Shown here: positions 51,770-64,000 of the stretch, piece after piece | Layout of the letters: every line of letters begins with the position of its first letter | Position numbering within the stretch: position 1 is the first letter of the stretch | Assembly: GCF_030463535.1 (NCBI RefSeq) | Contig: NC_132901.1 | Coordinates: 6,233,364 to 6,297,363, forward strand | Direction of reading: 5' to 3' | DNA length: 64,000 nucleotides | Source of the DNA: Salminus brasiliensis | Lineage: Eukaryota; Chordata; Actinopteri; Characiformes; Bryconidae | Notes under the pieces: model-generated | Seen by the model: the letters and a program-made list of their open reading frames with translations, nothing else | Database searches by the model: none | What the model was told of the DNA's origin: nothing | Program-made: the position numbers and the translations under genes

Positions 51770-54700
51770 ATGCAGTGTCAGCAGCTGCTTGTGCAGTGGC
51801 TCAGCTGGAGCATAATCCTGGCCGGGCTGGTATACTTTGTTTGCTTCCTGAAGTCCCATGCTGCCTATGGACGCTATATGGGCACGTCCTCCGACTCCAG
51901 GATGGTGCCGGCCAGGGTGGCCTGGTTCATACAAGAGCTCCCTGCTTTGCTGCTGCCTGTGCTTCTACTGCTGACCACCAGTAATTCACACCAAATGGGA
52001 AAATGGCTACTGCTCTCAACCTTCTGCCTGCACTACTTCCAAAGGTACGAATAACACTGTGGTGAACCTGAAGTATTCCTGGTTTTGAGGGTTGGATTGA
52101 TCAGTGAAGTACTGTGGCGTAGAAATAAATGACACCCGTATAAGAGAAAAGCTTAATGCTTATGACTCACTACCCTGCATATTAATAATGAATAGTCATA
52201 AGCCTTTACAATAAGCTTCTATTTTTTGCTTATCAAGAATGTACATGTATGTACAGAAAAATGGTTTGTCAGTACAGTGTAAAAATACTTGTGGTAACAA
52301 AGAAGTTAACTAGTTTTATTCACTTCAAATAAATACAAACTATTATTAAATATTTGTTCAACAGCTTGTTGCCACATTAAGTAATTTGTTTGGTTATGGT
52401 TTTTACAGTGTAGTTACAGTGTGTATCCTGAAGTTCTTGCATAGAAATGTTGTTTTCAGTTTTTTCCTATTTCTAGGCATGTATTTATTTTTATGCTACA
52501 TTGTAAAAAGTACAACAGCACAAATCGATTAGAACAGGTTTTGAAGTTTGAAAATCTATCCTATTTCCTTTTTTTGTGAAGTATTTATAATTTATTGTCA
52601 TTTATTAAAGGCAATTGGATTTCCTGAGTCATGTTTAAGTTGCACTGACAAGTCATTTGTACAGTATAGAAATTATAATACATATACTAAGGAAGTTGGC
52701 CATAACAAATAATGCTTTGTACTATACTGGATTCCTTTTCAAATCACACAATCTGTAAGAGATGTATTAAAATTCCTGTAACCTGTATAACTGGTTTGGC
52801 ATGAGCACACGGATATTGTTTCATGAAAACAATATGTCTTCTGTCGTACTGCAATGTTCTGGTACTTTTTATAGCAAGGTGTTTACTATTAATACAAAGG
52901 CACTCTGGAATGTGTCACAATCCTGCTGTAACAATTAATTGTGCAAAAAATTAAACAGTTACCCAAGGAATAGCCCAAGCATATATGGGGGGAAATCCTG
53001 ACTGCATTTCTATATTTAAGTTGCACAAAACATGCACGGACATGTAGATACAAACAAAACTGCAGACACCCTAAAGGTCTAGTTTGAGGGCTGGAGGTGG
53101 TGGCGAAATCTTAACTGTGATATACTTATTTGTAGGAATTCTTTTTTGCTACAAATGAGCATATGATTCAGCTCAATAATATTACAAGCCTCGCATGCAT
53201 GATTGTGTATGTGTGTGACTTTTTGCTACCCTGACATTTCAGGACATGCATTTACTCATTGCTGACCAGAGGACGTCCTTATCCTTTTAACATCATGGTT
53301 TCAGGAATGGTATTTTGCTCTGTTAATGGCTTCCTTCAAGCACACTATCTACTCCACTGTAATCCCCATTCACATGTACACCTCTCAGATGGCCGAACAC
53401 TGATTGGTGAGGCATCACTTTTTTCTCTTTGCAGCACAGTTCTCATATGTATTTTATTAACCAATTCAGAAGTTTTCTAACTGTCAAAGTGTAGTACTAA
53501 TTCAATGTATATTCTTCAGGAATGCTCATATTTTTTACAGGAATGGCCATTAACATTCACAGTGATCACATTTTGCGCAACTTGAGAAAACCTGGGGAAA
53601 TCGCTTACAAGATACCAAGAGGTATAAGCTGGGAGGAAATTCAATTTTTTTGTTTACAGTTGCATTTCAGTAAATGCAAGTTCTTACTAATTTATATTAT
53701 TCTTTTCCATTCTGCTCTATTCCACTATTCATCCATGCATTTTAGAGAAAATGTCTGTAAAATTCCTAATCACATAGTTTCATTCAAGCACATGCAAGGT
53801 GAAAGATTTCGATTTTGAATTTTACATCCGCTTCTCAGTTCAACTCTTCATCGAACAAACTTTACACCCATTTTCACCGTCTCCTCCCTTTACTTCAGGT
53901 GTGGTCCGCACTTGCAAAAAACAAAAAACAAAAAACCTGTGGCAAATGCAAATGTTTAGACAGTCTACTATGTCAGGAATAACAACCAATTTGGCAAGTA
54001 TATGGCAGATGCTTTTTGTAGCCAGCTAGAGGTTTTCTGTTTTAAAATCTAGCTGGTACACAACCCCAAAGCATAAAAGTCAAAAAGTGTGGCCAAAAAC
54101 ATTTATTATATGCATTTCGCAAGAATACGTGTGTTTGTGTTGTAAAATGCAGTTTCTTCTCAGCCTCAGCTTATTGAGAAAATTTGCTAATATGTCGTGG
54201 TAGACATTCTTTTTTTGGATAGTACACAACCCCAATGCACTATATGTCCAAATGTTTGTGGACACCCTCTTTAATGAATGAGTTGCAACCACTGCTGACA
54301 CACTGCCTAATGCCAGGTTTGGCCTAAAGGAATATAAAGCCCCCAGGCATTGAGCTGTGGAGCCGTGAAAGTGTGTTCTCTGGAGTGATGGTGCTTCATC
54401 CAGTACTTTGGGGATTAGGTCATCCAACATCCTGACATCATTAACACTCTTGCCAATTAATGCAACCAAATTCTCACAGCAATGCTGTGAATAAATGCTC
54501 AAAATTTGCTGACATTTAGTGGTATTCATTCTTTCAACTACCATTCATTGTTTTCTGTGCCATTGACTGGTACACTACACTGAAGCATAATAGATCCACT
54601 CCAATGTTTAACAGTTGGAAAAGTGTTCTTTTCATCACACAATGTTCCTTTTTTATTCTCCTAGTGTACATTTTCATTATAAGCATTTTGCAAGAACCTC

Positions 54701-57700
54701 ATCTGTTTTTAAAAGTCAGCCTTTTTCAGCTTCAGCTTCATGAAGATGAACATATATCATGTTTAACAGTTGGTAAAGTGTTCTTTTTGATCACATACTG
54801 CTGTTGGGACAATATTTTTTTTCTGACCTGCCATGCTAAATTGTATATATAGCGTTGGAGATAAATACTAACGACCCCTGTAAATTAGTATAAATTGTGT
54901 GTAAAAGTATAAAAGTTTTTGAGTACTTGGTTACTAATGTTAGAGCTAGCTCTGGTCCTCTGATCTCGGCAACAAGATGAGTGATGCTTCCTCATTGCTC
55001 CAAATTCAGCATTTGCCCAGAAATGAATGCCATACAAAACGTTTTATAGTGCTCCCTAGTAGCAGTAGTAGTAAAACACTGAGTATACTAAAACAACTGC
55101 ATTGATTCTGAATGTACTATATACATTTATACAACATATGTATATTGTTTTAAATAATAATGTTGCATATCACATTATTTCAAATTTACTTAAATAATGA
55201 AAACTTGCTATATCTTTGAAGATCTCAAAGTGTGATCAAGATAAGTTTTAAAAGAAATGCTTTTCTCTTTTTTTCCCTCAGGTGGCATGTTTGAATATGT
55301 GTCGGGGGCAAATTACTTTGGGGAAATAATAGAATGGTTAGGCTATGCCATTGCAACCTGGTCCGTACCTACTTTTGCCTTTGCTTTTTTCACCGTTTGC
55401 TTCATCGGCCCTAGAGCCTACCACCATCACAGGTATTACTGACACATTACATTCTTTCAACACAAAAAAAAAACAAAATCACTGTTTGCTGCAGTGACTC
55501 TCATTTATCTAATATGATCATATTTGAGTGGTAAACTATAAAAATCTTTATTGGATTTTCTCAAAGCAATGTACACCACTGATTGGTGTTGATAAACATA
55601 CAAAATGTACCATACTCCCATAATATGTCTATGTTTAAGATGAAATAATGTGTCATGTGCAAGGAGACACTGTATGTACATTGTATGAAGTTAAACACGG
55701 TGAGTTTTCTGTTCTATAAATAACACAACATAACACCACAACATAAAAAAAGATGGAAGACAATAAACAATAAGCAAAATATACTGTAAGCAGTAAAAAA
55801 TGTCAATAGATGTAAACGTTGCTCTATGTTTGCACATTGGACTTTATATAGTCTAGGGTAGTGCTATGTTGCTCTATGTTGCACCAGGGTTCTAGAGGAC
55901 CATACATTCATTCCACTGTATACTCGTTAAAATGGCAAAGAGAGCCTCTTAACTTGATTTAACTTGGTACATGACTTTTGGTATAAATAATTCAAGGTGC
56001 AGTGTTTGCATAGTTGTTTCTACTATATGATGAAACACACTTAAAAGTTATGATGATGTTTTGTCCTGTGTACCCCCTCCACCAAAAAATGCCCCAAAAA
56101 TGGCTCTAAAATATAAGGTTATTAAATAACAAAAATCTTGCTAAATACGTGCTACTTTAGCTTACTACTCACAAAACTACCAACCTTAACAAAGTTTACT
56201 GGTTTGTGTGGGATAGTTTAGTAAGGCTACCATTTTTATGATATTAAATCATATCACAAAACTGGTAAAAAGTAGATGTAGATGTAATCATATTCATGTT
56301 CTAAATTTTTGCAATACAGTAATATTTGGCGGGGAAAAACATACACAAGAGAAAACAACCAGCTTATCTTAGAAGATGTCAAAATCCAAAACACTCAGGG
56401 ACAGTTCAGATGCTAATGGCTAAGTACAAAAATTACAACAGACCCTTACTTATTTTACACAATGTATTTTTAATTGCCAGTAAATTAGCACATTAATTGC
56501 AAGTTATGTCTACAAATGCATTTTAACTTCAGTAAACTGTTCCTTAAAGTATAAGGCATTGAGTCTGAATGTACTGTATACATTTATACAATATATGTAT
56601 ATTGTATAAATCAGGGACAGTTCAGATGCTAATGGCTAAGTACAAAAATTACAACAGACCCTTACTTATTTTACACTATATATTTTTTATTTAATTGACA
56701 ATACTTGTTAGGAATCTATTTTTACTTCAACATAAAAGAATAATTATTTTGCATATTGCATTCAATTCTATTTATGAGAGTAATAAAACAGGGGGAAACA
56801 TCCAAGGGGGGGATTACTGTATTACCAAAAACAAACAAAAAAAACAGAGGGAAGAGTGTTATTACTGTTTATCAGGTTAAAGAGACATGTAAAATAACTT
56901 AGATATTTTATCATGATTTATTTAAATAATTTGTGCTGTGTGTTTTTAATTGGGTTAATTTAACAAAAAAGAAACAATATCTTCTTTTTATTTAAAAAAC
57001 TTAGTGGTAGTATTATTTCAGTAGAACTATGGCATAGTCAAAATGGCTCAAAAGCTAGATTCACTGTTTTCTTACACATTGTATATGTACCAAGAACAAC
57101 AAACCAGATGATTCCAAAATGACGGATTGCAAGTTTTAGGAAGTTCCTGAGGCAATGTTTGGGATTGGGTGAAAGCCTCTGTAAACAAGCAGATGACAAA
57201 ATTGCAGATGTAGACTGTAATTTACAGCAATAAAAGCGAGAGGATGATGATGAATATATGACTAAGGAAAATGGCCTGAAGCAGACATTTGGGCACTCTG
57301 CATACTTAGTAATTAATAACACCTCCTCTACAGAGTATCACAGCTTGTCGATGCTTTTTGTAGACAGCTAAGTCTTTGAGTTCTTGTTTGGGGATTTTTT
57401 TTTGGTGAAAGAACTGCTTTCTTCCACCCTTTTCAATACTGGTTTTGACAAGCCTTCACCCAAATTACTTCATTTCTTTTCTAACCATACAGGATGCCAT
57501 TTAAAGGATGTTCCAGTGTTTTATTGGCTCCAGTGTTTATTAGATGAGCCCTTGTGGAGGCTAGTAATTAAGTGAACCTAAATGTTGACTTCAGCAGCAC
57601 AACTTGCCAAGAAATCATTGTGACCAGATATGTTTTCCTTTTCAAACTAATAAGCAGTCAAAGCTGTCTAGAAAATACTCTAGAATGCTTCCAATTTAAA

Positions 57701-58940
57701 AACATATCATACAGGACTACTGCCACAATTAAAGGCTATGCAGTTAGCAACAACACATAAGAAAGATCAAAAGCAGAGAGTATAGCCAGACAAATAAATT
57801 ATTCACAAATTGTACATGTGTACATGTGTTTTATTTACAATAAAAACAATATGCTTTTTATTTATTTAAACAATAAATTGACAGCTGTGGTCTAAAGGTT
57901 AAGGAAGCGGGCTTGTTCTGGAAGGTTGCCGGTTCAAACCCCAGGATATTGGGGTGGGGTTAGTAATGGAACAGCGCACCTACAGGCAGAAACAGACACC
58001 TACTCCTACTATTTCTGAAACAAAGAGGAAGATAATTGCCCAAGTATTACAAAACAAAAGGAAGCCATCACAGGTCTAGTGCCTCTGCTTGCTGCTTGCA
58101 GTATGTTGTATAGCTCCACCCATCCGCATATGTTTCAAACATGTTTCAAATACAAAACAGCCCAAACCAAAACATCTTTCACCCCGTCTCTTTCCATCTC
58201 CAGTGTCTAATTCCAACAGTTAGTTGTTTATTTCCACACAGAAATCAGCAGAAATTTTATTCTGCTATATGGTAAGAAGGCAAGGTTACCCTTAGGGATG
58301 TAGTGACTGATGTGCTGTACAGCAAATAGAGCGAAGCTCTGGTACTGTAATTTGATGGGAATGAAAACTGTTTTGAGATAAAAAACATGAACTGCACTTA
58401 ATATATCCAGAGGGAAAATCCGCTTTTGATAATTTAGGCTACACTCCTAATTTAGTAAAGGTTGTCTAAAACACTTGTTCTGGGAAAACTGGGCAGGCCC
58501 ACCAAATGAGCAGATGGGTGCACTAAATGCATGGCAGAGCATCTCAAGGGAGGAAATCTTTTATGCTTTAGAAATTATGAATCTCTTTGCCATATATGCA
58601 ATTTTAAAAAGGAAAATACTGTAACTTTAGATCAAGACTAAAATTAAGGCCTCAGGACTATCATATAACAATATCATAAATCTGTCAAAAAGTAGTAATC
58701 CAAGTAATCCAAATGCAGCAGATACAATTCACCCATCACTCATTCTTGTGTGCGGTCTTAAAAGAAGTGAATTAACTCATTGCACACAAAATATGACATG
58801 CTTTCTTACTTTAATATTTTCACTCCTCCAACTAAAGAATGTCTAAAGTATGTATTTGTCTGAAACTTCCCAGATTCTACACTGAGAAATTTGAAGACTT
58901 CCCAAGATCACAGAAGTGTCTAATACCCTTCATCTTTTGA
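51770..58940 (+). CDS. srd5a2: srd5a2, steroid 5-alpha-reductase 2, complete, five exons
   Basis: Exons 51770-52044, 53243-53406, 53520-53621, 55282-55432 and 58874-58940 join in phase to 252 residues (human 254). Internal exon sizes (164, 102, 151 nt) equal those I recall for human SRD5A2. The enzyme reduces the 4,5 double bond of testosterone and related 3-oxo-4-ene steroids with NADPH, in the ER membrane. Several hydrophobic segments are present. Catalytic Glu56 (WFIQELP) and Tyr89 (LHYFQR) match human E57 and Y91. The NADPH-binding C-terminal half is intact (LRKPGEIAYKIPRGG, SGANYFGEIIEWLGYA, AYHHHRFY, ending LIPFIF). SGANYFGEIIEW and the HHHRFY tail favour type 2 over type 1. ATG 51770 is the first in frame. 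Confidence 0.96.
54238..54540 (-). mobile_element. MITE family M, copy 4
   Basis: Reverse orientation, beginning CACTATATGTCCAAATGTTT and GTGGACACCCTCTTTAATGA, then TGCCTAATGCCAGG and GGTCATCCAACATCCTGACA. Matches the 3' two thirds of the family; the 5' end is frayed. It lies in srd5a2 intron 3. The 154-codon frame inside is not a gene. Confidence 0.75.
56395..56676. repeat. Exact 66-bp direct repeat in srd5a2 intron 4
   Basis: Positions 56395-56460 and 56611-56676 are identical, from TCAGGGACAGTTCAGATG to TTATTTTACAC, 216 bp apart. A second pair, TCTGAATGTACT-TATACATTTATACAA-ATATGTATATTGT, links about 55108-55150 with about 56562-56606 with a few differences. Confidence 0.9.
57884..58075 (+). 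repeat. tRNA-derived SINE, second family
   Basis: Head GCTGTGGTCTAAAGGTTAAG (A-box-like) and GGTTGCCGGTTCAAACCCC (B box), followed by GGAACAGCGCACC and a decayed body. Distinct from the SINE at 3073-3353. Lies in srd5a2 intron 4; not a functional tRNA. Confidence 0.75.
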
Positions 58941-61900
58941 GTGCTCCAGGACACTTCAGTCAAACACCTTGCATGTTCAGAACTGCAAATCTACCCCATT
59001 TGTGTTATTTTATATATGTTTATTTACACTGTCTGATATTGTAACATCAGAGGCATATAGAGTGAATGCAAATGTAGAATTCTATTAGCACCAGTCTCAA
59101 TCCAATTCAAACCCACTGCCACTCAGAATGTTCGCATAAAACTGAAGCCAACACCCTACAAAGACGACACTCGCAAAGAAATCAAATTCAGATGTGTGCA
59201 AAATACAGAATCAGTGATCAGTAGGCATGTTTAAAGGGAAGTTTTTAAAAACTTTGTGCTTGTAATAATTGATGTGCTGTACATTACATTTCTTCCCAAT
59301 TACACTTAGTACAGAGAATATTACATGGTGTATTAAAATGTGTAGCAATAGCTGCAATAATTATGCCTTCAATCAAACAAATTATCAACTCCAGATGTTC
59401 TTATAAATCCCCAAATTAGCAGTGCGGTTTTCTGTTGAATATATATTTTTTGCTTTTCCCTGATGAGCTTGTGGTTGAATAACCTGTTATAACTGAAAAT
59501 AATCATCTCTGACTACTACAAAAATCTCTTCACTGTAGAAAATAATTTATCTACAAATCTGTAACTGATCATTGGCCATGTACTTGGTAAAGCATTTTCC
59601 ACAGTTTATTTCTTCTAGTTTGTGTTAAGCTTATGCCATTTTGGCATCCATTCAGGGTATCTTAACTTGATTAGAATAATGTTTGGCTTTTGTACACTGT
59701 ACTTTCTATGTGCAATAAAGGGGCTATACACATCAACGTACATAAGGTCACATCATAGATTAATAGAACTTGTGCTTGTGCAATTAAACAAATTATGTTG
59801 TTCATGGCTGAACTTAGAAACAATAAAGACAAGGTGTGCTGCTACATTCCAAATCATTTGCAAGGACCTGAGATAAAGTATATGAATACCAGCCATTAGT
59901 GAGTTTCAAGATGACAAGAGACTGAGCTTGCCTCCCTAGAGAGAAAAAAAGACTCAGGCTTGCTTGATAAAAATATCCTAAAGAGAACCTGAAGTGCAAA
60001 AATCTGGCTGGGATTCAGTTCCAGATGGTGAACTGCCTTTCACAAAGGGCTGTCAGTCAAACTAACCAATATACAACTGGAAACCTGTGTGTCAGAAGGT
60101 GGAAAAGATGGATCACCCAAATAAGACTTTAATGATTTCCTTGCAGAGCTTCTGGAGGATAATATTGAAGGGAGCATAAATGTAAACAAAAAAAAGGATC
60201 AGGACACTTTAGGTGGATTGAGATAGAGAGACATTAAAAATTAGCTACCTTGCGTATTCTTTCCATTTTTAGCATTCAATGTGTATATATGTATATAAAT
60301 AATCAGATACGTCATAATAAAGCAATATACTTGCCACTTAGTGATCATTTTCTATAGCACTGCACTTCTGGGTTCCCAGTCCTAGTCCTTTTAGTACACT
60401 GGTATTTATATCTGGAGTGCAATTACAACATTAACAGATTTCCATGACTGCTTAATAATAACAACATTTAGCAACATGTTTAACCTAGAAAAAATAAAAC
60501 TAGATTATTAATAGGTTAAGTGTGTTAACTGTAATGCTGAATGTATTGCTATATTCTCTTTGCCTTAGAAGGTGGGATCCATGACACTACCTGTGATGTC
60601 AAGTAAGGCAAGTAAATGACAATAAACCCACTTGACTTGACTTGACTAAATCTAAACATGATAATCTTTCACCATTGCTGCTTCAATCAATCAGCTTCCT
60701 TACTTCTGTTCTGATTTCTTTTTGTCCATCGGTCATGAAAGTTTGACACAATGTACAGGACAAGTGACATTTAAATTTTGTCAAAAAGTGAAAAACGACA
60801 ACGAGATACATGGGCTTTCTAATGTGACAACGACGACTAATAGTAACTACCATACCTGACTAAAAATAAACTGACAACTTTGTTGCCTGTTGTTGGAGCA
60901 TGCAGTTTGTAAAAATGACTGACATTGTGCATTCGGACCGGACTAAAATCACTGAGATACTTACATTACCCAACCTCTCTCTCTAATGTATATAAACTAT
61001 GTACATATTTATATGTACAGTATATAATGGTCCTACATACAACTCAATTCCTATACTATATTCTATGTTATCTTTTATTTGGTGGTATTGCATAATATCT
61101 AATAATGCATAATTTAATGTATTTTTACTGTAATGCTGCAATTTCCTTTGGGAACAATACAGTTCTATCTATATCTATTTCATAACAAATGCTTACTACA
61201 GTGATACACTAAAGTCATAAGAAACATAAATGTACAAATTTCTCCATTTCTTCAATAGTTCATCCATTAGAATTTACAACTGCCCTTTTTATAAAACTGT
61301 TTCAGTCCACAAATCACAAAGTTTTTAAATGCAGTGCTTGTATTTGTATGTTAAAACACTACATCTTCTAAACCAGTGAATACAGAAAGCCTGATATTGC
61401 TATGTAGTTACACAAAATCTAGGAACTACAAAAAAACACTCCTGCATGTTTCAGTGGTTAGATATTTAGTAGTTATAGGGGGTTGGGAGGGTTACTTTAA
61501 AAATGTACTCAATTACAGATTTCTGATTAACTTTAAAAAAACGTAATACATTTCCATGTATTACATGTAATATGTTCATGCTTATAAGTCAGTGGCAGTG
61601 CGTTTTAGGGAGAGTGGATTTTTGTTAATAAGCGGCTGAAATCGGTTCAGAACGTGGAGAACTTTTATCAGGCCGTATGTCTGAAACAATTCTAACGATT
61701 CCAATTCATTACCAGAATCTGATAAAAAAGTTACTGTTGTGCTTACTTGTTTTTTTTTTTTTTTTAAAAACCCTTTATATTTTGCCAAGTTTTTGACACA
61801 TTTTTTTAAGAAACAATTCAGAAGTACTGAATCACTTAATACAATGCATGATGTGTAATGCGTCAGCTTTGTTTAGTTTGTTGTACAATTAAAACAAACT

Positions 61901-62060
61901 ATTTTAACTGTTTACATAAATGTAATGAAATGTAAATGTCATTAAAGTCAAATGTAAATATAACAAAACTATGCAGAATTACTCAATTACAATTAATTAC
62001 ATGAAAAAAAATGGCAGAAATAACCTTTTTATGGTAAATGTTAATTTCTTTAAAGGTAAC
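58941..62060. other. srd5a2 3' UTR and intergenic region up to the MKKS-type gene
   Basis: AATAAA at 59714-59719 is a candidate srd5a2 poly(A) signal, giving a 3' UTR of about 800 nt. Two short LINE-type 3' tails are visible: near 60600-60660 (AATAAACCCACTTGACTTGA with CTTGA repeats) and near 61125-61180 (GCAATTTCCTTTGGGAACAA with TATCTA repeats). No further gene recognised. Confidence 0.4.
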
Positions 62061-63617
62061 TTAATTCACATCTTTGATGGTGTATTTCACATCTAGCACA
62101 AGACTGGCCATCTCTACTGCAACATTCAAAGCACTCAGCTTGGCCGTGAATGAGTCCAGTAATTTTGGTTGACTATCAGATTTCTCAACGAGAGCTGGTA
62201 GGAAGGAATGATACTCAGTATTTATAGGGGTTTTCTCCAGTCCAGGCGTGTTCATCATCAGGCCACAGCTACAAATGTCCAGTGAGCTGGTTTTGGAGTC
62301 TGTGTCCACTGCTGTGACCCAGCAATGAGCATAGGTCATGTCCCTGAGGCAGTAATGGCCATCATGCTCTAGAGATAGAGCCACAGACTGCAGAGATCGA
62401 CAGAATGCCTCTGTACCAAGCAAAAACTCAGAATGTGAGCAGTTTACAGCTGTGGCTGCTTCAGTTGCTTTTGACTCACTCTGTGGGGAAAAGAACCAAA
62501 TATGTCTTAGTGAACTAATTCAATTTATACTCAATCATTTGAAATCATGTGTACTACGGATATACAGGTGCAACAAATGAATAAAAAGTTATTCTGAACC
62601 CCCGGTCTAGATCAGCCCACACAACCACAAAAATGGGGAAGACTATTGACATGTGCCGGAGGACAATTATCAACACCTCCACAAGGGTAAACCACAGAAG
62701 GTCAATCCTGGAAAGGCGGGCTGTGTGCAGAATGATGTATAAAAGCATATTAATGGGTAGGTGACTGGAAGGGAGAATGTGGTAGGGGAAAAAATACACA
62801 AACAACAGAGATGACTGCAGCCTTTAGAGGATTGTCAAGAAAAGCTGATTCGAGAACTTGGGAAAGTTTCACAAGGAGCAGAATGAGGCTGGTGACAGTG
62901 CATCACGAGCCATCAGGCACAGATGTTTCTAGCAAAAGAACTACAACTGCTGCATTTTTAATTCAGAGAACATCAGAAGCATCTAACTTCTGAGTTAGAT
63001 GGGGATGAGAAAAAAACTGTTGCTTCGTGGTCCAAAATCCTCTTTACTGATGAAAGTAAAATTTTCTTTTTAATTTGGAAGTTAAGGGTCTGGAGAAACA
63101 GTGGAGAGGCACATAATCCAAAGTGTATATGTCACAAGAGGTAAAACAGAGGAGAGAGTTTGACAGCTCTGTAAGTGAGTAATCCAAGATAAAGACAAAT
63201 GTACGCACTATATATCTAAGGTAAGCAGACAGCATCGTCTCTGTACAGCCTCCTCCTAATAGTGCGTAAGGCTCCTTAAGTGTCATTCTCAGTACATGCT
63301 CTGCCCGCTGACATGTCACCTTAAACAGAATACAGATCACAAAATTAGTACAAATAATGAATAGAATGGACAAATAAAGTTCATATTGTTTTTTTGTTTT
63401 ACATTAGAATTACAGATCCTTCAGCATCAACTGACCTTCAACTCATCTAACATAGTTTCATTCCTGTGGCAGAGCAGAATGGTGCTCATGCCTGGATCAC
63501 CAGTAGGAAGGAGCTGGAGCAGCTCTTTAGATCCTCTGCGATGGAGACAGAGTCCTCCCACCAGTCCATATGCCTGGGCCTGGACTGGAGAGTAGATAGA
63601 TGCTATCATCATGGCTC
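62061..63617 (-). CDS. mkks: MKKS/BBS6-type chaperonin-like protein, last three exons (partial)
   Basis: Minus-strand exons 63617-63436, 63319-63209 and 62480-62061 join in phase (182, 111 and 420 nt) to 237 C-terminal residues ending in a stop; the N-terminal half lies beyond the window. Marks are [28 protein letters not shown], then [20 protein letters not shown] and GGGCTE, the group II chaperonin-like apical/equatorial region as it appears in MKKS. The end is [20 protein letters not shown]. In mammals MKKS joins BBS10, BBS12 and CCT subunits to assemble the BBSome at the centrosome; that is family knowledge. I chose MKKS over BBS10 or BBS12 from the GGGCTE context and C-terminal sequence. 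Acceptors and GT donors are good. 63618-64000 is intron with nothing else seen. Confidence 0.85.
62565..63125 (+). pseudogene. Tc1/mariner relic (family T3) in the MKKS-type intron
   Basis: Plus-strand phrases AAAAATGGGGAAGACTATTG, ATAAAAGCATATTAATGGGT, GAGGATTGTCAAGAAAAGC, GGTCCAAAATCCTCTTTACT and GGAGAAACAGTGGAGAGGCA follow the order of a fish Tc1/mariner transposase from its N terminus past the first catalytic Asp (TDESK near 63048). Frameshifted, with a gap near 62965. It sits mainly in the intron between exons 63209-63319 and 62061-62480. Confidence 0.75.
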
Positions 63618-64000
63618 CTAAAACACAGAGAAGAATTCCATTCACTTAGTACTGGCTGTTACTGATAAAATTCACTGTCCCTACATTTAAATACATCCTG
63701 GAATCATGATGCCTGATGAGATTTAAATATAACAAAGTTAATAGATGGATGCTTCCTAAATTGTATTAGTATTAGCTACTGAAAACTAACACAGACATGA
63801 ATGTAACAGCAAAACTGCACTGTAACGATCCCATAATGCATCGTAATATAGTATACAAATGATGTACACTAAATGGACATGGAATACCCATAATCTATGG
63901 TGCTGTTTGGTTTGAAGATTTATGCATAGTTTCTCTGAGGTAGACCGTCAGATGTCGGTTAGAGTGCATTGGGTGCACTCTGCTGTCGCACAGCAATGAT

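Noticed and set aside
53522-53554. A second acceptor (TTTTTTACAG at 53531-53540) for srd5a2 exon 3
   Set aside because: Using it would keep frame but delete seven residues of a transmembrane segment; the acceptor at 53517-53519 gives the 102-nt exon expected for the family.
54080-54544. 154-codon minus-strand open frame
   Set aside because: It spans a MITE copy; no domain.
62554-62805. 83-codon minus-strand frame between MKKS-type exons
   Set aside because: It is the antisense of a Tc1/mariner relic in the intron, not an exon.

Overview
The window is vertebrate, almost certainly teleost, nuclear DNA: AT-rich, intron-rich genes with GT-AG splice sites, and dense remnants of Tc1/mariner, hAT, LINE (L2-like and Rex1-like) and tRNA-derived SINE elements. 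The SINE and small DNA-element families look like those I associate with otophysan fishes (characiforms, catfishes); that narrower placement is inference. No bacterial, CRISPR or viral gene system was seen.

Layout. 1-12 kb: two same-strand C2H2 zinc-finger genes with nine and ten fingers and the same exon design, separated by repeats. 12-20 kb: repeat-rich DNA with LINE, SINE and Tc1 pieces and a possible two-exon ORF of unknown nature on the minus strand. 20.1-24.7 kb: a complete five-exon type II C-type lectin receptor gene on the minus strand, whose first intron is filled by a Rex1-like LINE and a SINE that is itself interrupted. 25-39.5 kb: a transposon field, including one Tc1 element with both terminal repeats, plus one orphan terminal coding exon of unknown origin. 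39.9-48.5 kb: a complete nine-exon memo1 gene (297 aa). 51.8-58.9 kb: a complete five-exon srd5a2 gene (252 aa), same strand. 62.1-63.6 kb: the last three coding exons of an MKKS/BBS6-type chaperonin-like gene on the minus strand, continuing beyond the window.

The memo1-srd5a2 pair reproduces the neighbourhood of human chromosome 2p, so it is an old syntenic block. The genes are not an operon and share no obvious pathway: the zinc-finger genes are likely transcription regulators, the lectin a probable leukocyte surface receptor, memo1 a metal-binding redox/signalling protein, srd5a2 a steroid reductase and MKKS a BBSome assembly factor.

Exon boundaries were placed by eye from splice motifs, phase agreement and remembered family sequences. 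Repeat boundaries are approximate.
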